DNA of 64,000 nucleotides. Origin: Brachycybe producta (Eukaryota > Arthropoda > Diplopoda > Playtdesmida > Andrognathidae). Below the pieces are notes generated by a model. That model saw only the letters and a list, made by a program, of their open reading frames with translations, was not told where the DNA came from and made no database searches. This document shows, piece by piece, positions 46,029 to 57,038 of the stretch. Numbering within the stretch: position 1 is the stretch's first letter; every line of letters begins with the position of its first letter. The translations under genes and the position numbers were made by a program. The stretch is from positions 7,253,479-7,317,478 of the forward strand of contig JAUPFP010000003.1 of the NCBI GenBank assembly GCA_036925085.1, written 5' to 3'.

Positions 46029-46865
46029 TGTAACGAACCACATTCATGGGGTGAAAAGAATTGTCAAAAAGTATCGTAGTGCTCTTTCAGGCGATCAGAA
46101 AGTGGTTGGCTAGGCCAATAATTCTACTCTGGTTCGGGAGGAAGGGAACAAATTAGTCCCATACGTTTCCTCACAAGTTCCTCTCTCAAGAACATTTACA
46201 GTTTTAAGGATCTTTTGTTGTCTGCTACTCCCCGGGCTTATGCCCATAAAAAGCTGGTTGATCGTGCTGTCCTCTGAAGTTTCATCTAGTGCTTGAGAAC
46301 CAGGTTTACACCTGGGTTGACAGTGCTAGATGATAAAATGTTGAAGTTCTTCGTTTGGTTTTAAAAATTATAAAATCAGACTTGACAACTGTTTTAAATA
46401 TAATCACAGTATATTTACATCTTTCTTCTTCTTTACATACAAAATATATGGCCTTTTATACCCAAAAAGAGGATACTGAGAACACTTTCTCAATAGCCCC
46501 TGATTGGGTAAAAATACAAGTGACAACCAAACTGGCCAATCAACATGATTGAACAGTGGTCAACAAAAATATTAGATAATGACTCATCATAATCAAAACA
46601 AACTTAAAGAAAGTTTTAACCCCATAGACCTAGTGCAGAGGCTTATCAGGACGATCTTTTTGTATTAAGGGGTGGGACTGGGAGGAAAAAGGGACCCAAG
46701 ACCCAAGACAGGATATTGGCATCATAATCAGCTGATAGAACTGGGTCAATCCTCTGTACATGAGTACAGAGGGTTGACAAAGTTCCATGCCAATCCAAAA
46801 ATAAACAATCCAGAAATCCAGAAACAAGTAAACGAGCCAGTATCGCTCCTCGACTTATCGTTTCA
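46029..46865 (-). repeat. LTR-like repeat D, copy 2
   Basis: Longer relative of 43458-44209, with an extra segment at about 46220-46340. On the minus strand: TGAAACGATAAGTCG start, TATAAAAGGCCATATATT promoter-like box near 46455 and a TCGTTACA end. Minus orientation would make it a possible 3' LTR for a decayed element lying at 46866-49590, but no diagnostic pol sequence is seen there. Confidence 0.6.
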
Positions 46866-48941
46866 CCAAATCTAAGATGGAAATTCACCCTGAATTTGTG
46901 ACAAATAAACTAGGGGACCCTGATAAGCCACCGCAAGAGGTGACATTGCAAAATCCCAAAAATACAATAATATCATAATTTGCATATTAAAAACAACGAT
47001 AAATAAAATTTTCAAAATCTGAAAATAAAATATCACAATAACAATATTACAGGTTTTCATTATCTGATTTGATCACAGAAGGTTTTTCCCATTAAAACCC
47101 CCAACCCTTAAATCACAGTTTTACCCAAACTCTTCTTTACAAATAACCATTTAAAAGAATTCAAAACCCCTTCCCAACCCTGACTAAAAATCGAAAAGTT
47201 AAAAGAATATCCTTTTTTCTTAGACTTGACTTAGCGCACTCATCTCTGCCCACAAAGACTATTGTCTTTGTGGGCAGAGATGAGTTAAAAGAAACCCCCC
47301 TGTAATTTTCAAGGTAGATTTGACTAAAGAAAAACATTTAAAGAGAAATAATTTAGCTTAAATTTAAATTCCCTTTTCCCAAAAACTTTGACTAAAAATA
47401 CGCAAAACAGTTAAAATCCTATAACCCCCAAGAAAACGATAATAAAATTAATAAATTAGATTATAGGCTTCCTCGCTGCATTCCGTTCCTCCGGTTTCTT
47501 CGGCATGGGTCAGAACTGGTCCACGTCGATCTATTGTTTTTCTGGTCCTCCTCTAATGATCTGGTTCCAGATGGCCTCCTTGGTCCCTGGCTCCAGGTTC
47601 TGCCTCTGTTGACAAGATGTTTAGGTCTTCCAGCATATGTAGCAGGATGACTTGGGACTGTGGGATTGCTCCCAACACAATCGATTCTATAAAGTCGAGC
47701 TGCTGCGTGGCCAGGTGAGTGTTCCCATCCTGCTTGGTCAATCTACTGTGGACGACATTATGATGTCCCCTGCTGCTTAGAACCAAGGTGGCCACCAGCG
47801 AAGAAATTACCACCCCTAGAATACCGCACGTTGACTTGTATCAGGGCTGTGGGTATATCAGCTGAAGGGTCCCTGGTTCGGTGTTGTTATGAAGCACGAC
47901 GACTGGCCAGTGGTCCAGAACTTGTATGATTGCCGCAGTCCAGGGCTGGTCCAATTGCGGACGGATTCTGTCCTCATTGATGCCATCATCGCTGTGAAAG
48001 AAACCTAAATATCTCAAGACATTTCTCCCCCAATGACAAACAAATGATAATAAACCGTTCCGCAACAGCCAAAACTATTGCCGGTTTGACAACTTTCCAT
48101 CAGACATGTCCAACTTCTCTTTCGGCCATTGTTGAGGGGGCGGCGGTGGTGAAATCTTCGGGGTTGCTCCCCTGACTGGTCCAGGCATTGCTTTGCTGCG
48201 ATGCCCCATTTTCCCTCGAAGATTACATCTCGTTGCTGCCTCCTCCTCTCTGTGGCACCTTGTCCTTTCCGGGCTTGTCCCAGTACGTGAGGATGGCAAC
48301 CTGGCTGGATTCTGGATGTCTCAATTCTTGCTGGTTGCTGTCTCATTTCCCTCTTTCGTTCTTCGTGAGGCCGACTCCTGACAACATCGGGCTGGCATCT
48401 GGGATCAGTAGGCCTCTCGGTAATGAACTTCTCTCGCTGAGCCCTAGCAGGATTGCTCGCCACAGGCGGGCGAGTGTCTCTCATAGGCACCACGACTTTC
48501 GATGGAATGGAGATCTCCTTGGCTGTGGGTAAGTTAAGAGGTCTATTAGGCCGATGAACATACCCATGGGTGATTGGCTAGTCCACGGTGACCCAGCTGT
48601 TGGATGGTGAGACCTCCCTTGATGATTTTCTTTTGGGTAGAGCCTCTCCCACCTCCGGGATTTATATCTGAGATCGCCCTTGAGTTGCCAACTCCCGATT
48701 CTGGCCTTCGATCCAGTCTTTCATGGCTTTCTTGTCAGCGTTTCTTTCGCCTTTGGTCCTGCCACTTTTTTGAGATCCCCCCAGCTATGTAGGTAAACAT
48801 CCATCCAGAAGACTACCCGGAAGAGTATCCATCTCCTCAGGGGGTCTCGGGAACTGCAAATCATATACGATATCTGGTTCCAGATTGACGCTTTGGCATC
48901 GCTCCGGAGGAGAATGAATGAGAGGAACGAATTTAGTAGTC
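46866..48941 (-). other. Unassigned region, possible decayed element interior
   Basis: From 47460 the sequence becomes more GC-balanced. It holds several overlapping minus-strand open frames (47553-47813, 47841-48065, 48014-48493, 48721-49005) without recognisable domains. Change of composition relative to neighbours and the flanking LTR-like repeat suggest a degraded retroelement interior. This is inference. Contains the perfect hairpin at 47238-47285. Confidence 0.35.
47238..47285. other. Perfect 22-bp hairpin with 4-base loop
   Basis: Left arm 47238-47259 (begins ACTCATCTCTGCCC), loop TATT 47260-47263, right arm 47264-47285 (begins GTCTTTGTGGGC). All 22 pairs match with no mismatch. It is too short-looped for a typical miRNA precursor. 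It could be a transcript structure, a cruciform or a recent template-switch product. Confidence 0.9.
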
Positions 48942-49199
48942 TCACCCTAGGGTTGTTTCCTTTTTTTGTTCTTGAAGATGTTGAGGCTTTTTCTGTAGAA
49001 GGCATCGAAGGCGGGCATTGCTACCGGAGGAAAACCCTGCAGCGATGGCATTGTCGTCATCCTCTTCTCCCAAAAGCAGCCTTAACCACTCTGGTGTCAT
49101 TTCACCGGCTTCTATGAACTGCTCCACCTCGAACATCTCCTCACTTCCAGACTTTCCACTGCCATTAGAATCGGCCAGCATCTTTTCGAATTTATTCAA
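48942..49199 (-). CDS. Unrecognised acidic open frame
   Basis: ATG-initiated 85-residue frame MNKFEKMLADSNGSGKSG, then EEMFEVEQFIEAGEMTPEWL, a GEEDDDNA stretch and a basic tail. No family recognised. It sits at the upstream (minus-strand) end of the unassigned block 46866-49590, where a gag-like gene could be expected, but no capsid or zinc-knuckle motif is present. Confidence 0.3.
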   Translation of the reverse strand: MNKFEKMLADSNGSGKSGSEEMFEVEQFIEAGEMTPEWLRLLLGEEDDDNAIAAGFSSGSNARLRCLLQKKPQHLQEQKKETTLG

Positions 49200-49590
49200 T
49201 TAAAAAGTTTTCACTTTCTTTTTCTTAAAGAATCGATGATCGCGTCTATTCTTTGCAGAATGAAGATTCGAAGTGGCATCCAAAATAGCGGTTGTCTTCT
49301 CATGTGATCCTGTGGGGCTCTCACTTTCAATTTACGGCCGGAAGTGGGAGAAGCTTTTCTCCTTAGAAAATTCTCTCTCATCTTTTTCTCCTACCATAGC
49401 GGCAAATTCGAATTTTTGCCATTTTTAAACTCAATTCAGACGTTAATTTATCTTTTAAGATGGTTTTAATGCTGGATTTTTTTTTCCCCACTTTTGAATG
49501 ATGTCTTATATCATCCTTTTCAGGTCCTACACGTGTTTGCACACGGGGGCTGTAGATGTCTCTTCTTTAGAGACATTTTTGGCCATCCTA
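49200..49590. other. Spacer next to gypsy-type LTR
   Basis: A/T-rich. On the minus strand, directly after the LTR end, a short frame starts MAKNVSKEETSTAPV and stops quickly. Nothing further recognised. Confidence 0.4.
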
Positions 49591-50365
49591 TGTAACGTCC
49601 CACCGGACCGCTACAATACACGGTAAATAAAAACGCAAAAATGCTCTCACTTACCGGTGACCAAGCCCCGACGACGGGGACGGGACCGTACCCACAGCCG
49701 CCTCTCCACAAGATTCACCCCTTGGGTGTTGTCTGCGCGGAGCTCCCTCGACGGTGACACGCCGCCTCGCCGAGAATATCGCGGTGAAACAGGAGTTTCA
49801 CCGCGAGCCGACACAATTTACCGGCCAAAAGAGGTCAAAATGGACGGTGGAGTTTCCCCAGACGGGAAAACCGCCCTCCCGCGGTAAACCCCCAAAAGAA
49901 ACACACGACACACAAAGTAAGTGATGATAAAGTGTATTTAATGACACTTACGATGTGAAAGATGATGGCAGTATTTACAGAACTTGGCTGGGAAACTTCA
50001 TCCCGCCAAGAGAGTTATACAAAACAAAGGCCTAATGGCCAAGAGGCACAAAAGAAGACAATGATGCAAATCCGGACAGTGGAGGTCTCCTTGACCTCCA
50101 CCCACAGGTCAGCTCCAGTCACTTGCCTACCACCAACTGCCCAGATCCTGTGCCTGACTAGGCCACAGGAAACCTCCAGGCAACTCCACCTGGAGGGGAC
50201 AGAGGTCACAACTGACCTCTCACCCATAGGCTCCATGGTGAGAGGCCTGCTGGCACCAAAATGGCGTCCATCCCAAGAGCCTACTGTAGCTGTCAGGCAG
50301 ACCACCATAAAGAATTCGTCTGCTCATTCAAAATATTTTACAAATGAGCAGACCAGTTTGCCACA
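49591..50365 (-). repeat. Gypsy-type LTR (probable 3' LTR of element C)
   Basis: On the minus strand it runs from TGTGGCAAACTGGTCTGC to GGTGGGACGTTACA, 775 bp. It aligns throughout with the LTRs of gypsy A, including the CTCACCATGGAG and CTCGCGGT blocks. Divergence from A is clearly greater than between A's own two LTRs. Confidence 0.88.
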
Positions 50366-51389
50366 CTATGTGATTTCTCTCTTTTCTCTCTCACTGAAGT
50401 TTCTTCTGAAATTTCACTCGATTGTTTGTCGACAGTGATTTCAGTTAGGTCTTCTTTTCTCCAATCCTGATGAGGATTATTTCGGTCAATCCTGACCGAG
50501 ATTAGTCCTCTCCTTCGAAGATTCACAGTTTTTTCTTGAAACTCCTTTTTCACAGGGGCGGTTACTTCAAATTTCACCGTCACCTGATTCCCAATTTTTA
50601 CAGGGGTGGTTACTCCAGATTTCACCACCACCTGATCTCTATTTTTCACAGGAATGGGTACTCCAAATTTCACCACCACCTGCTCTACAGAGATGGGTAC
50701 TTTTAATTCCGCCATCACCTGATCTTCACCGAGCTTTGGTATGATATCCATCTTGGATGCCATAATAAGCTCACTTTGCAGTGGCACTGTTTGCTGACTT
50801 TTCCCAGAATTGGTCTGAAACCCTTCACTCACAAAGCTACCCTTCACAGGTGAAGGTACTCCAAATTTTGCTTCAACCTGCATTTTCTCCACCATGAGTT
50901 TAACCTCGAAATCTATCTTGGCATCCCCACTTGCAGTGGTTTCTTTAGTTGACCTTCCCCTTGGATGGTACGACTTTGGATTCCAACTGCAACTCTTCCA
51001 TATGTCAATCTTGTTGACTCTTCTTGTTCTGCTGTGCCCCAACTCTTTAGTTTCATTGCTTCTGCCATGTGTTGATCATCTTGGCACAGGGCTGTGAGTT
51101 TTTTGGATGTATCTAGCTGTCATTTCCACTGACACAGACCATTAGACTCTGCCTTGTTTACTCCCTGTCAAACCTCGACGCACACAACCCTTGGTTGCTC
51201 AGAAATTTCTTCTTGTTGATCAGCAGCCTGAACCCCTTGAAGATTCTCCAAATCTCCTTTCTACTTCGGGCATCACTACTTTGGGGCTGAGTGGAGCCCT
51301 TAGTAGTTTAAAACCTTTTCCGTTAAATTCTCCAAATGAAAATAGTGCGTCATGCCATTTACGTACACAGGAACCATTTTCATTCCATT
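50366..51389 (-). pseudogene. Element C interior: repeat-bearing open frame and protease-like start
   Basis: 51389-51280 reads LPNGMKMVPVYVNGMTHYF on the minus strand, reminiscent of the first strand of a retropepsin (xVxVNG) but without DTGA. 51042-50338 is open for 234 residues. It contains four to five imperfect units of about 17 residues: VEAKFGVPSPVK, VVVKFGVPIPVK, VVVKSGVTTPVK, VTVKFEVTAPVK. It runs into the LTR. No enzyme domain is seen, so element C lacks a recognisable pol here. Confidence 0.4.
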
Positions 51390-51541
51390 TGGCAAGGTAT
51401 TTGAATTTGAATTTGAAAAATTACTCTGCAAGCAGCCATAAAGGCTTATGGCAGAGGGACAAGAGTCCAAGTGCAGCATAGAAAATGCATTGTCAAAACC
51501 AGAAAATATAAAACCCTATTGATATAAACCCAACAACAATT

Positions 51542-53390
51542 TCAATATTTTTTAATGCTGCAAATATATGCATTGTCAAAACGAAACAAAATTACGACTC
51601 CCATAAAATTTGTTTTTCTTGCACAAAATCCCCAGCAAGCGAGTTCCATTGTCGAATCGCCCAAGGGGACAAATGACCAGTAATAAAAATCTGTTCGTGC
51701 AAAAATCTCTCCAACTTTGTTAGAGTGGTCACCCCTACCCAAATATAATGCCCTGCAAAGTTTACTTGAAGTAGGTTTAGGGCAAGAGCCTTCTAGCATT
51801 CGATTAAAGATATTAAGACTAAAATCTGAACGTCTTGCATGTAAACAATCCCAACCAAGCTCTGAAAGCATTTTAGTTACACTGTCGGCATATCCATATT
51901 TACCACAAACAAACCTAGCAGCCCTGCGTTGGACCATTTCTATAGAGTGAGCTAAGTCTTCAGTGTGGGGATTCCACATGGAGCTGCAGTATTCTAGATG
52001 GGGACGTACTAAAGATTGATATGCTATACATTTTACCTCCCTGCGACACCTTCTTAGAACGCGTTGACTAAACCTAAGCATCTGCATAGACTTGGAAATA
52101 ATCTGATCGACATGCAGCTTCCAAGAAAGTTTAGCTGTAATCGTTACCCCCAAATATTTATAAGAATCTACGTTATTAAGTGGAATGGCCTCTATTCTAT
52201 ATGAAAATATTATTGAATTCCTTCCCCTAGTCAGATTCAGACCCACCTAAAACAACCCTTTGTTTCCTATCACTCAAAAAAGAATGCACCTATTTTTACA
52301 CCTGTTCACCCAATCCATACCCACTAATTTTTGTCACTAGTTTTGAGTGAGAAACTGTGTCAAATGCCTTGCAGAGATCATGAAAAACCAAATCTATTTG
52401 ACTGCCTTTGTCTAAGACTTTCTGAAGGTCATCAACTAAAAGAATAAGCTGGGTTTCACATGGATGCTCCCTAAGAAACCCATGCTGGTTATCACACAAA
52501 AGATTGTTTTCCATAAGAAAATTCATTGAGAAGGAATATATAATATGTTCAAGGACCTTGCAAACTATCGAGGTTAAAGACACAGGTCTGTAATTAGTAA
52601 CCTGAGACTTGTCTCCTGATTTAAAAATTGGACTAACATTAGCTAATTTCCACATATCTGTTACAATACCTACATCTAAACTCTGTTGAAAAATTAATTG
52701 AAGGTATGGACCCAACTCTTGTGCAAGATTTTTTAAAATGATAGCATACATCCCATCTGGACCACAGGTTTTATTTGAGTCTAATTTTAGAAGTTGCTTG
52801 ACTATGCCATCTGCAGTTATTACAATTTGATCCATACAAAGAGTTGTTGAAGGAAAACTCTCATGTGGTATGCCATCATCAATTGTGAAGACCTTCTTGT
52901 ATTGTTCATTTAATAAGGTAGCTTTCCCTACTGGATCTGAAACAAGCTTCCCATTTGTGTCAACCAGAGAAGGAATAGATTCTCTACTTCGCCTAGAGTT
53001 CTTGATGTAACGCCAAAATAGTTTTAACCATTCTCCAAGCGTTTTTTTTTTTAAATTATCGTGAGCTAACAAGATTTCCCGTTTCGCTGCTGTGCGTGCA
53101 ATACGGAATTCATTGCAATTCACTAACTTTGGGTGATTTATAGCCCTATTCCTCCATAAGCGTTGCTTACGAAGAGCCCTTTTAACTTTGCTAGTGTACC
53201 ATACTGGTGTGGCACAGTCTCTAACTACCTTGGTTGGAATAAAGGAGGAAGACCCACTTAAAATTAAACTATGAAATCGTGACCAATTCAAATTCACATT
53301 TTGAGGATGAAAACATTCTTTAAATTTATGAAAATTATCTATCAAATGTGACTTAAAACCATCCCAATTACATTTGTTAAAAAGAAACAC
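51542..53390 (-). pseudogene. LINE copy 2 ORF2 reverse transcriptase, deleted
   Basis: Two frames. 53390-52296: SIPSLVDTNGKLVSD, LDSNKTCGPDGMYAI, WKLANVSPIFKSGDKS, TNYRPVSLTSIVCKVLEH, DNQHGFLREHPCETQ, DLCKAFDTVSHS. 52246-51542: YKYLGVTITAKLSWKLHV, VRPHLEYCSSMWNP, QRRAARFVCGKYG. Between them, the segment holding the FADD active site (present in copy 1 near 17415-17430) is missing. The RT is therefore inactive. Confidence 0.88.
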
Positions 53391-53791
53391 TACTCTTTTA
53401 ACCTCAGAAATATTTGTGAAACAGCTATGAAAACCCCACCCCCAGAACGACCAACCCTGTCTCTACGGTACACTGTGAAACCATCTGGAAATATTTCCCC
53501 ATTATTAACAGTATCATCAAGCCATGACTCTGTACCAAGAATTATATTGCAACTAGTCTCCTCAACTGCCGCAATGAACTCAGGAACTGTGTTTCGTAGA
53601 CTCCTACAGTTAACCACCATAACCTTTACATGTGAAGGTATAGCTGAAGTGGGTTTTCCTAAATGATTTCCTTCCTGGACAGTGTTTGAAAAAATAATGC
53701 CTGAAACAAAGGAACTATTGCTCACAGCAACAAGCTGTGGAGCATTCATATTAGTATCAATCCCCCTAAAGCATTTGCACCTAAACCCCAA
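53390..53791 (-). pseudogene. LINE copy 2 ORF2 endonuclease N-terminus
   Basis: 133 residues from an ATG at 53791. KVMVVNCRSLRNTVPEF, NIILGTESWLDD (Glu of the APE-type active site) and YRRDRVGRSGGGVFIAVS are the first blocks of an apurinic-like endonuclease. The frame then passes directly to a region before RT, so the His/Asp-containing C-terminal half of the endonuclease is missing. The start codon lies four bases after the ORF1 stop, allowing termination-reinitiation. Confidence 0.82.
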
Positions 53792-53795
53792 AACC

Positions 53796-54104
53796 TTACC
53801 CTAAAAAATGCTTAACAAAATCACCTATCTTTTTACCCACAATTCTACCAGCCCTGTAATTAAAATGAACCCCATCCCTACTCCAGGAACCCCCAAAATT
53901 GAGCATAGCTGCCCTCCAGTCTATTACCTGGGCCCCCACCTTACTACATGCTTCAATTAATCTATCATTTACATAACGTGCCTTACGAGTAACTATATCA
54001 CCCCTATCCCACCTCTCAGGAATAGCACTAACTTTAACAGTAACTCCAGCCCTACAACATAAAGTATGCTTTACTAAGTCCGCTAGCCCATCTAAAACTT
54101 CCAC
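53796..54104 (-). pseudogene. LINE copy 2 ORF1, SGNH-esterase C-terminal half
   Basis: 103 residues, entered from a non-ATG codon because the 5' part is missing. It reads VKVSAIPERWDRGD, VNDRLIEACSKVGAQVIDW and SWSRDGVHFNYRAGRIVGKK. The late DGVHF fits the Asp-x-x-His box of SGNH/GDSL esterases, known from ORF1 of CR1/L2-clade LINEs. The N-terminal GDS nucleophile block is not present in this truncated copy. Confidence 0.7.
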
Positions 54105-54106
54105 TC

Positions 54107-55155
54107 CAAACTGTCTACTGTATGAGTTTCGTAAACCTCAACGGTATCCGAAAATTCCGTTGCCGTCATTGGCAACGGTTTGTCGATTCTGCTTACAGTG
54201 GTCGATGTTGCCGTTGGAACGTTTCTTTGTTCAGTCCTTGATTTTACGGAGTTTGGGCAATCACATGCAATGTGGCCCACCTCCAGACATCGGTAACAGG
54301 TGAGCAGCCCTTTTTGTTCAGTTCGCCACAAAGCTCTCTGCTTGTTCTGATGCTTATTCGTCTGTTTCGGTTCCTGGTCAGCCTTTTCAGGCAGGTTTGA
54401 CATCTTGTCTTGTCCGCTTGAAGCTTTAGGTTGACTCTGTTATTTTGGTTGACTCCCTTGATTCGGCTGGCTTATGCCTGCTTTGGTTGTAGTCCCAGCC
54501 GATGTCTTGTAAACCAACTCTTTCTCATCCACCAGTTCTTCTTCAGTTTGAGTACTGAAGCACACGAACTCATGAAAATGGTCTTTTGGTGCCCCATAGA
54601 GATGTTTTCTCAGTGCTGGTAGCAGACTCTTTTGGAGTGTAGCTATCAACAAGGATTCATCATCATATGGATGAATCCTTCTATACATCTCGGCATACTA
54701 TTCAGCATAGACCCTGAAAGTTTCGTGGTCTTTTGCTAACGCCTTTCCACCAATTCTCAACTCATTCAGACCTTCAGGCAGGAGGAATTCAGCAATGATT
54801 CCCTCCTTCATGGCCATTCATGTAATCTCTTGTCCCTCATAAGCAGAGTGGAAGTGTGCGAGCCATTTGATTGCATGCTTTCTTAAGAGCCCTGCGAAGT
54901 GTCTGCAGGGAAGTATAGTCGTGTGCGGTGGCGATGTCTTCAGATTCTTCGATGTAGAGGAGTATGTTGTCATCACCATTGTATTTCGGAAATCCCTGCA
55001 GTGGATGTAACGAATTTCTCTCAAGAGTATGGAATAGGTCCTAGGTCTGGTGTCCACTTGGTTGCTTCTTCCGGACCGGGCTTGCAACCAGGTTCAATCG
55101 ATTCAAGTTCGGAGGTGATTGAGCTTGTTTTCTTCTCGCTTCGTTCATCTCCCAT
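54107..55155 (-). pseudogene. gag: Element C gag, frameshifted
   Basis: ATG at 55155, only 24 bp after the LTR end. Then, in several frames: FPKYNGDDNILLYIEESED (capsid start), LLPEGLNELRIGGKALAK, YRRIHPYDDESLLIATLQ, LRKHLYGAPKDHFHEF, and the zinc knuckle CYRCLEVGHIACDCP (CX2CX4HX4C). This is Ty3/gypsy gag but clearly different in sequence from gypsy A gag (knuckle CFGCNQMGHLKDCP). The frame is broken at least twice and ends where the LINE begins. Confidence 0.78.
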
Positions 55156-55179
55156 AATCTAACGAACCAATTCATCTTG

Positions 55180-56987
55180 TGGTAACGTCCCGCTGGACCG
55201 TTACAATAACTCGATAAATTTCAACACCCACGAAACACACAGACGTAAAAACTTACCGTCTACCGGCTCCTCACGGGGACGGGACCGTACCCGTAGCCGC
55301 CTCTTCCACGGTGTACCCCTCGGGACGTGTCGGCTCCAGGAGCCACCCACGATGAACACGACAAAAAAACACGCCGCCACGCCAAGAATATCGCGGTAGA
55401 ACCGTCGTTCTACCGCGAGCCGACACAAGTACCGGCCGAAACAGGTCGGTGAAAGACGGTGGAGTTTCCCCAAACCAGAAATCCCACCCCCTCGCGGTAA
55501 CTCCCCAAAGAAATAGACACAACACAGGTAAGTGAAGAATTAAAACAGTGTTTAATTACACTTACGACGTAAAAGATGATAAGGCAGTGATATTTACACA
55601 ACTTGGCTAGATTCCTTATCCGCCACGACGCCTCCAGTTTCGGCTCCCTGGTGCCTACTACTGGAGGGTGTCGGACTCCCCTTCCTCTCACGTTTGGACT
55701 TTTTACGGTCCTTCTTTTTCTTTTTCTTCCCATGAGAGGAAGGTTGACCATGCGTCATGTCAGACTTAACTGACCCCAACGACTTACTGGGCCGATCAGG
55801 CTTAGGCGGGTGGTTAGCCCCCTTCACCTTCTCGGACTCCTTCTTCGAAGGTTTTCCGGCCGGAGCCGTACTCTTCGTAGAAGTGCCCTTAGCCGAAATG
55901 ACGGCCGACAATGACTGTCCGGAGACAAATCTTCCTCGACCATCCCGAAGGAGAGACTTCTCCTTTGGTGCAAGAGTCGGCTGACTCTTGCCACCATGGC
56001 CACCATGCAACCTTTGGCTTCCGCACCATGGGCTGGTGCACTGGAAGCCTGCATCGCCTCCCTCTCGGTGATTCGCTTCTGGCCAGCGATGGTCGTGGCA
56101 CTCGCAATATGTGGGATGCCACGACCGACAGGAGGTTCCCCTGTTTCGAGCGGACTCTGGGCGGGCATTCCCTGCAGGAGAGGGAACTCTGCAGCCCGGC
56201 GCTCAAACTCCTGCCGCTCACCTGCACCGACCGCACGAGCGATCTGTCGGTGCAGGCTCGCTGCTTGAGCCTGAAGCCGTTTGAGCTTGTCCTCCAAGCT
56301 CTCTGGCTTCCGAGGTTCGGAGGCCTTTCCTTGACCTGAGGACCTGGCCTTCTTGCCTCGTGAGCTTTCAGCCACTGGTGGGGTGCGAGGGCGGGACCTT
56401 TTTTGTCCCTTGCCACCTCCACCACTCACAGATTTCCCCGTTTTACCGAGAGCGGGTACTGGAGGCCAAGTAGCCTTCTTCTCCGCTCGCCGGTCTCTCT
56501 TCGGGTTGTCCGACTGCCAGCCAGAGGGGCCAGCTACTGCCTCGGGCGGACCCGATCCAGCAGCCGGCTTCTCTGGCCAAGCAGCCCCTGAACAACCGTC
56601 AGGGCGGGCGAGAATCTCTGGATTCCTTATCCAACCAAGCCCCCCATAAATATATACAAAACAAAGCCCAAAAGGCCAAACGCAAACAAAAGATGAAATC
56701 ATGATGAGGAGGCCTCCTTGGCCTCCACAGGTCAGGTCACTCTTCAAGCCTACCACCAACTGCCCCGATCCTGTGGCTGACCAGGCCACAGGAAACCTCC
56801 AGGCAACTCCACCTGGAGGGGACAGAGGTCACATCTGACCTCTCACCCATAGACTTCATGGTGAGAGGTCTGCTGGCACCAAAATGGCGTCCGACCTAAC
56901 AGCCTACTGTAGCTGTCAGGCAGACCACCATAGGGAAATTCGTATGCTCAATCAAAATTTAAAAATTGAGCGGACCAGGTTGCCACA
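55180..56987 (-). repeat. Gypsy-type LTR containing a 1-kb insert
   Basis: On the minus strand it starts TGTGGCAACCTGGTCCGC at 56987 and ends GGGACGTTACCA at 55180. It aligns with the A LTRs except for a foreign block 55622-56620. The sequence upstream (56988 on) is the end of copy B, so this is B's 3' LTR. The sequence downstream is element C's gag, so it also serves as C's 5' LTR. Confidence 0.85.
55622..56620 (-). pseudogene. Fragment of the gypsy third gene lodged in the LTR
   Basis: Nearly identical to 58036-59034 of copy B: coiled coil LEDKLKRLQAQAASLHRQIA, DRRAEKKATWPPVPALG, RDGRGRFVSGQSLSAVISA and the KKKKKDRKKSKRERKG run. It is flanked by the 12-bp direct repeat GATTCCTTATCC at 55610-55621 and 56621-56632. 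The direct repeat resembles a target duplication; template switching with microhomology is an alternative. Confidence 0.85.
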
Positions 56988-57038
56988 ATCCTCTCAACTT
57001 CCCTGTTTCGTCAGGATTGCTCTCCGAACCTGACCTTC

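Larger units (their letters stand above)
51390..54104 (-). mobile_element. CR1-like LINE, copy 2, inserted in element C
   Basis: Minus strand, 5' end near 54104, 3' end near 51400 with a short CAAATTC-type repeat tail preceded by the GGCTTATGG/GCAGAG block shared with LINE copy 1. Order: ORF1 with an SGNH-esterase-like domain, then ORF2 (endonuclease, RT). Internal deletions remove most of the endonuclease and the FADD part of RT. The gag frame of element C is interrupted at its 5' edge, and protease-like sequence follows its 3' end. Confidence 0.8.

Noticed and set aside
47238-47285. miRNA gene
   Set aside because: The loop is only four bases and pairing is perfect, unlike typical precursors; no further evidence.
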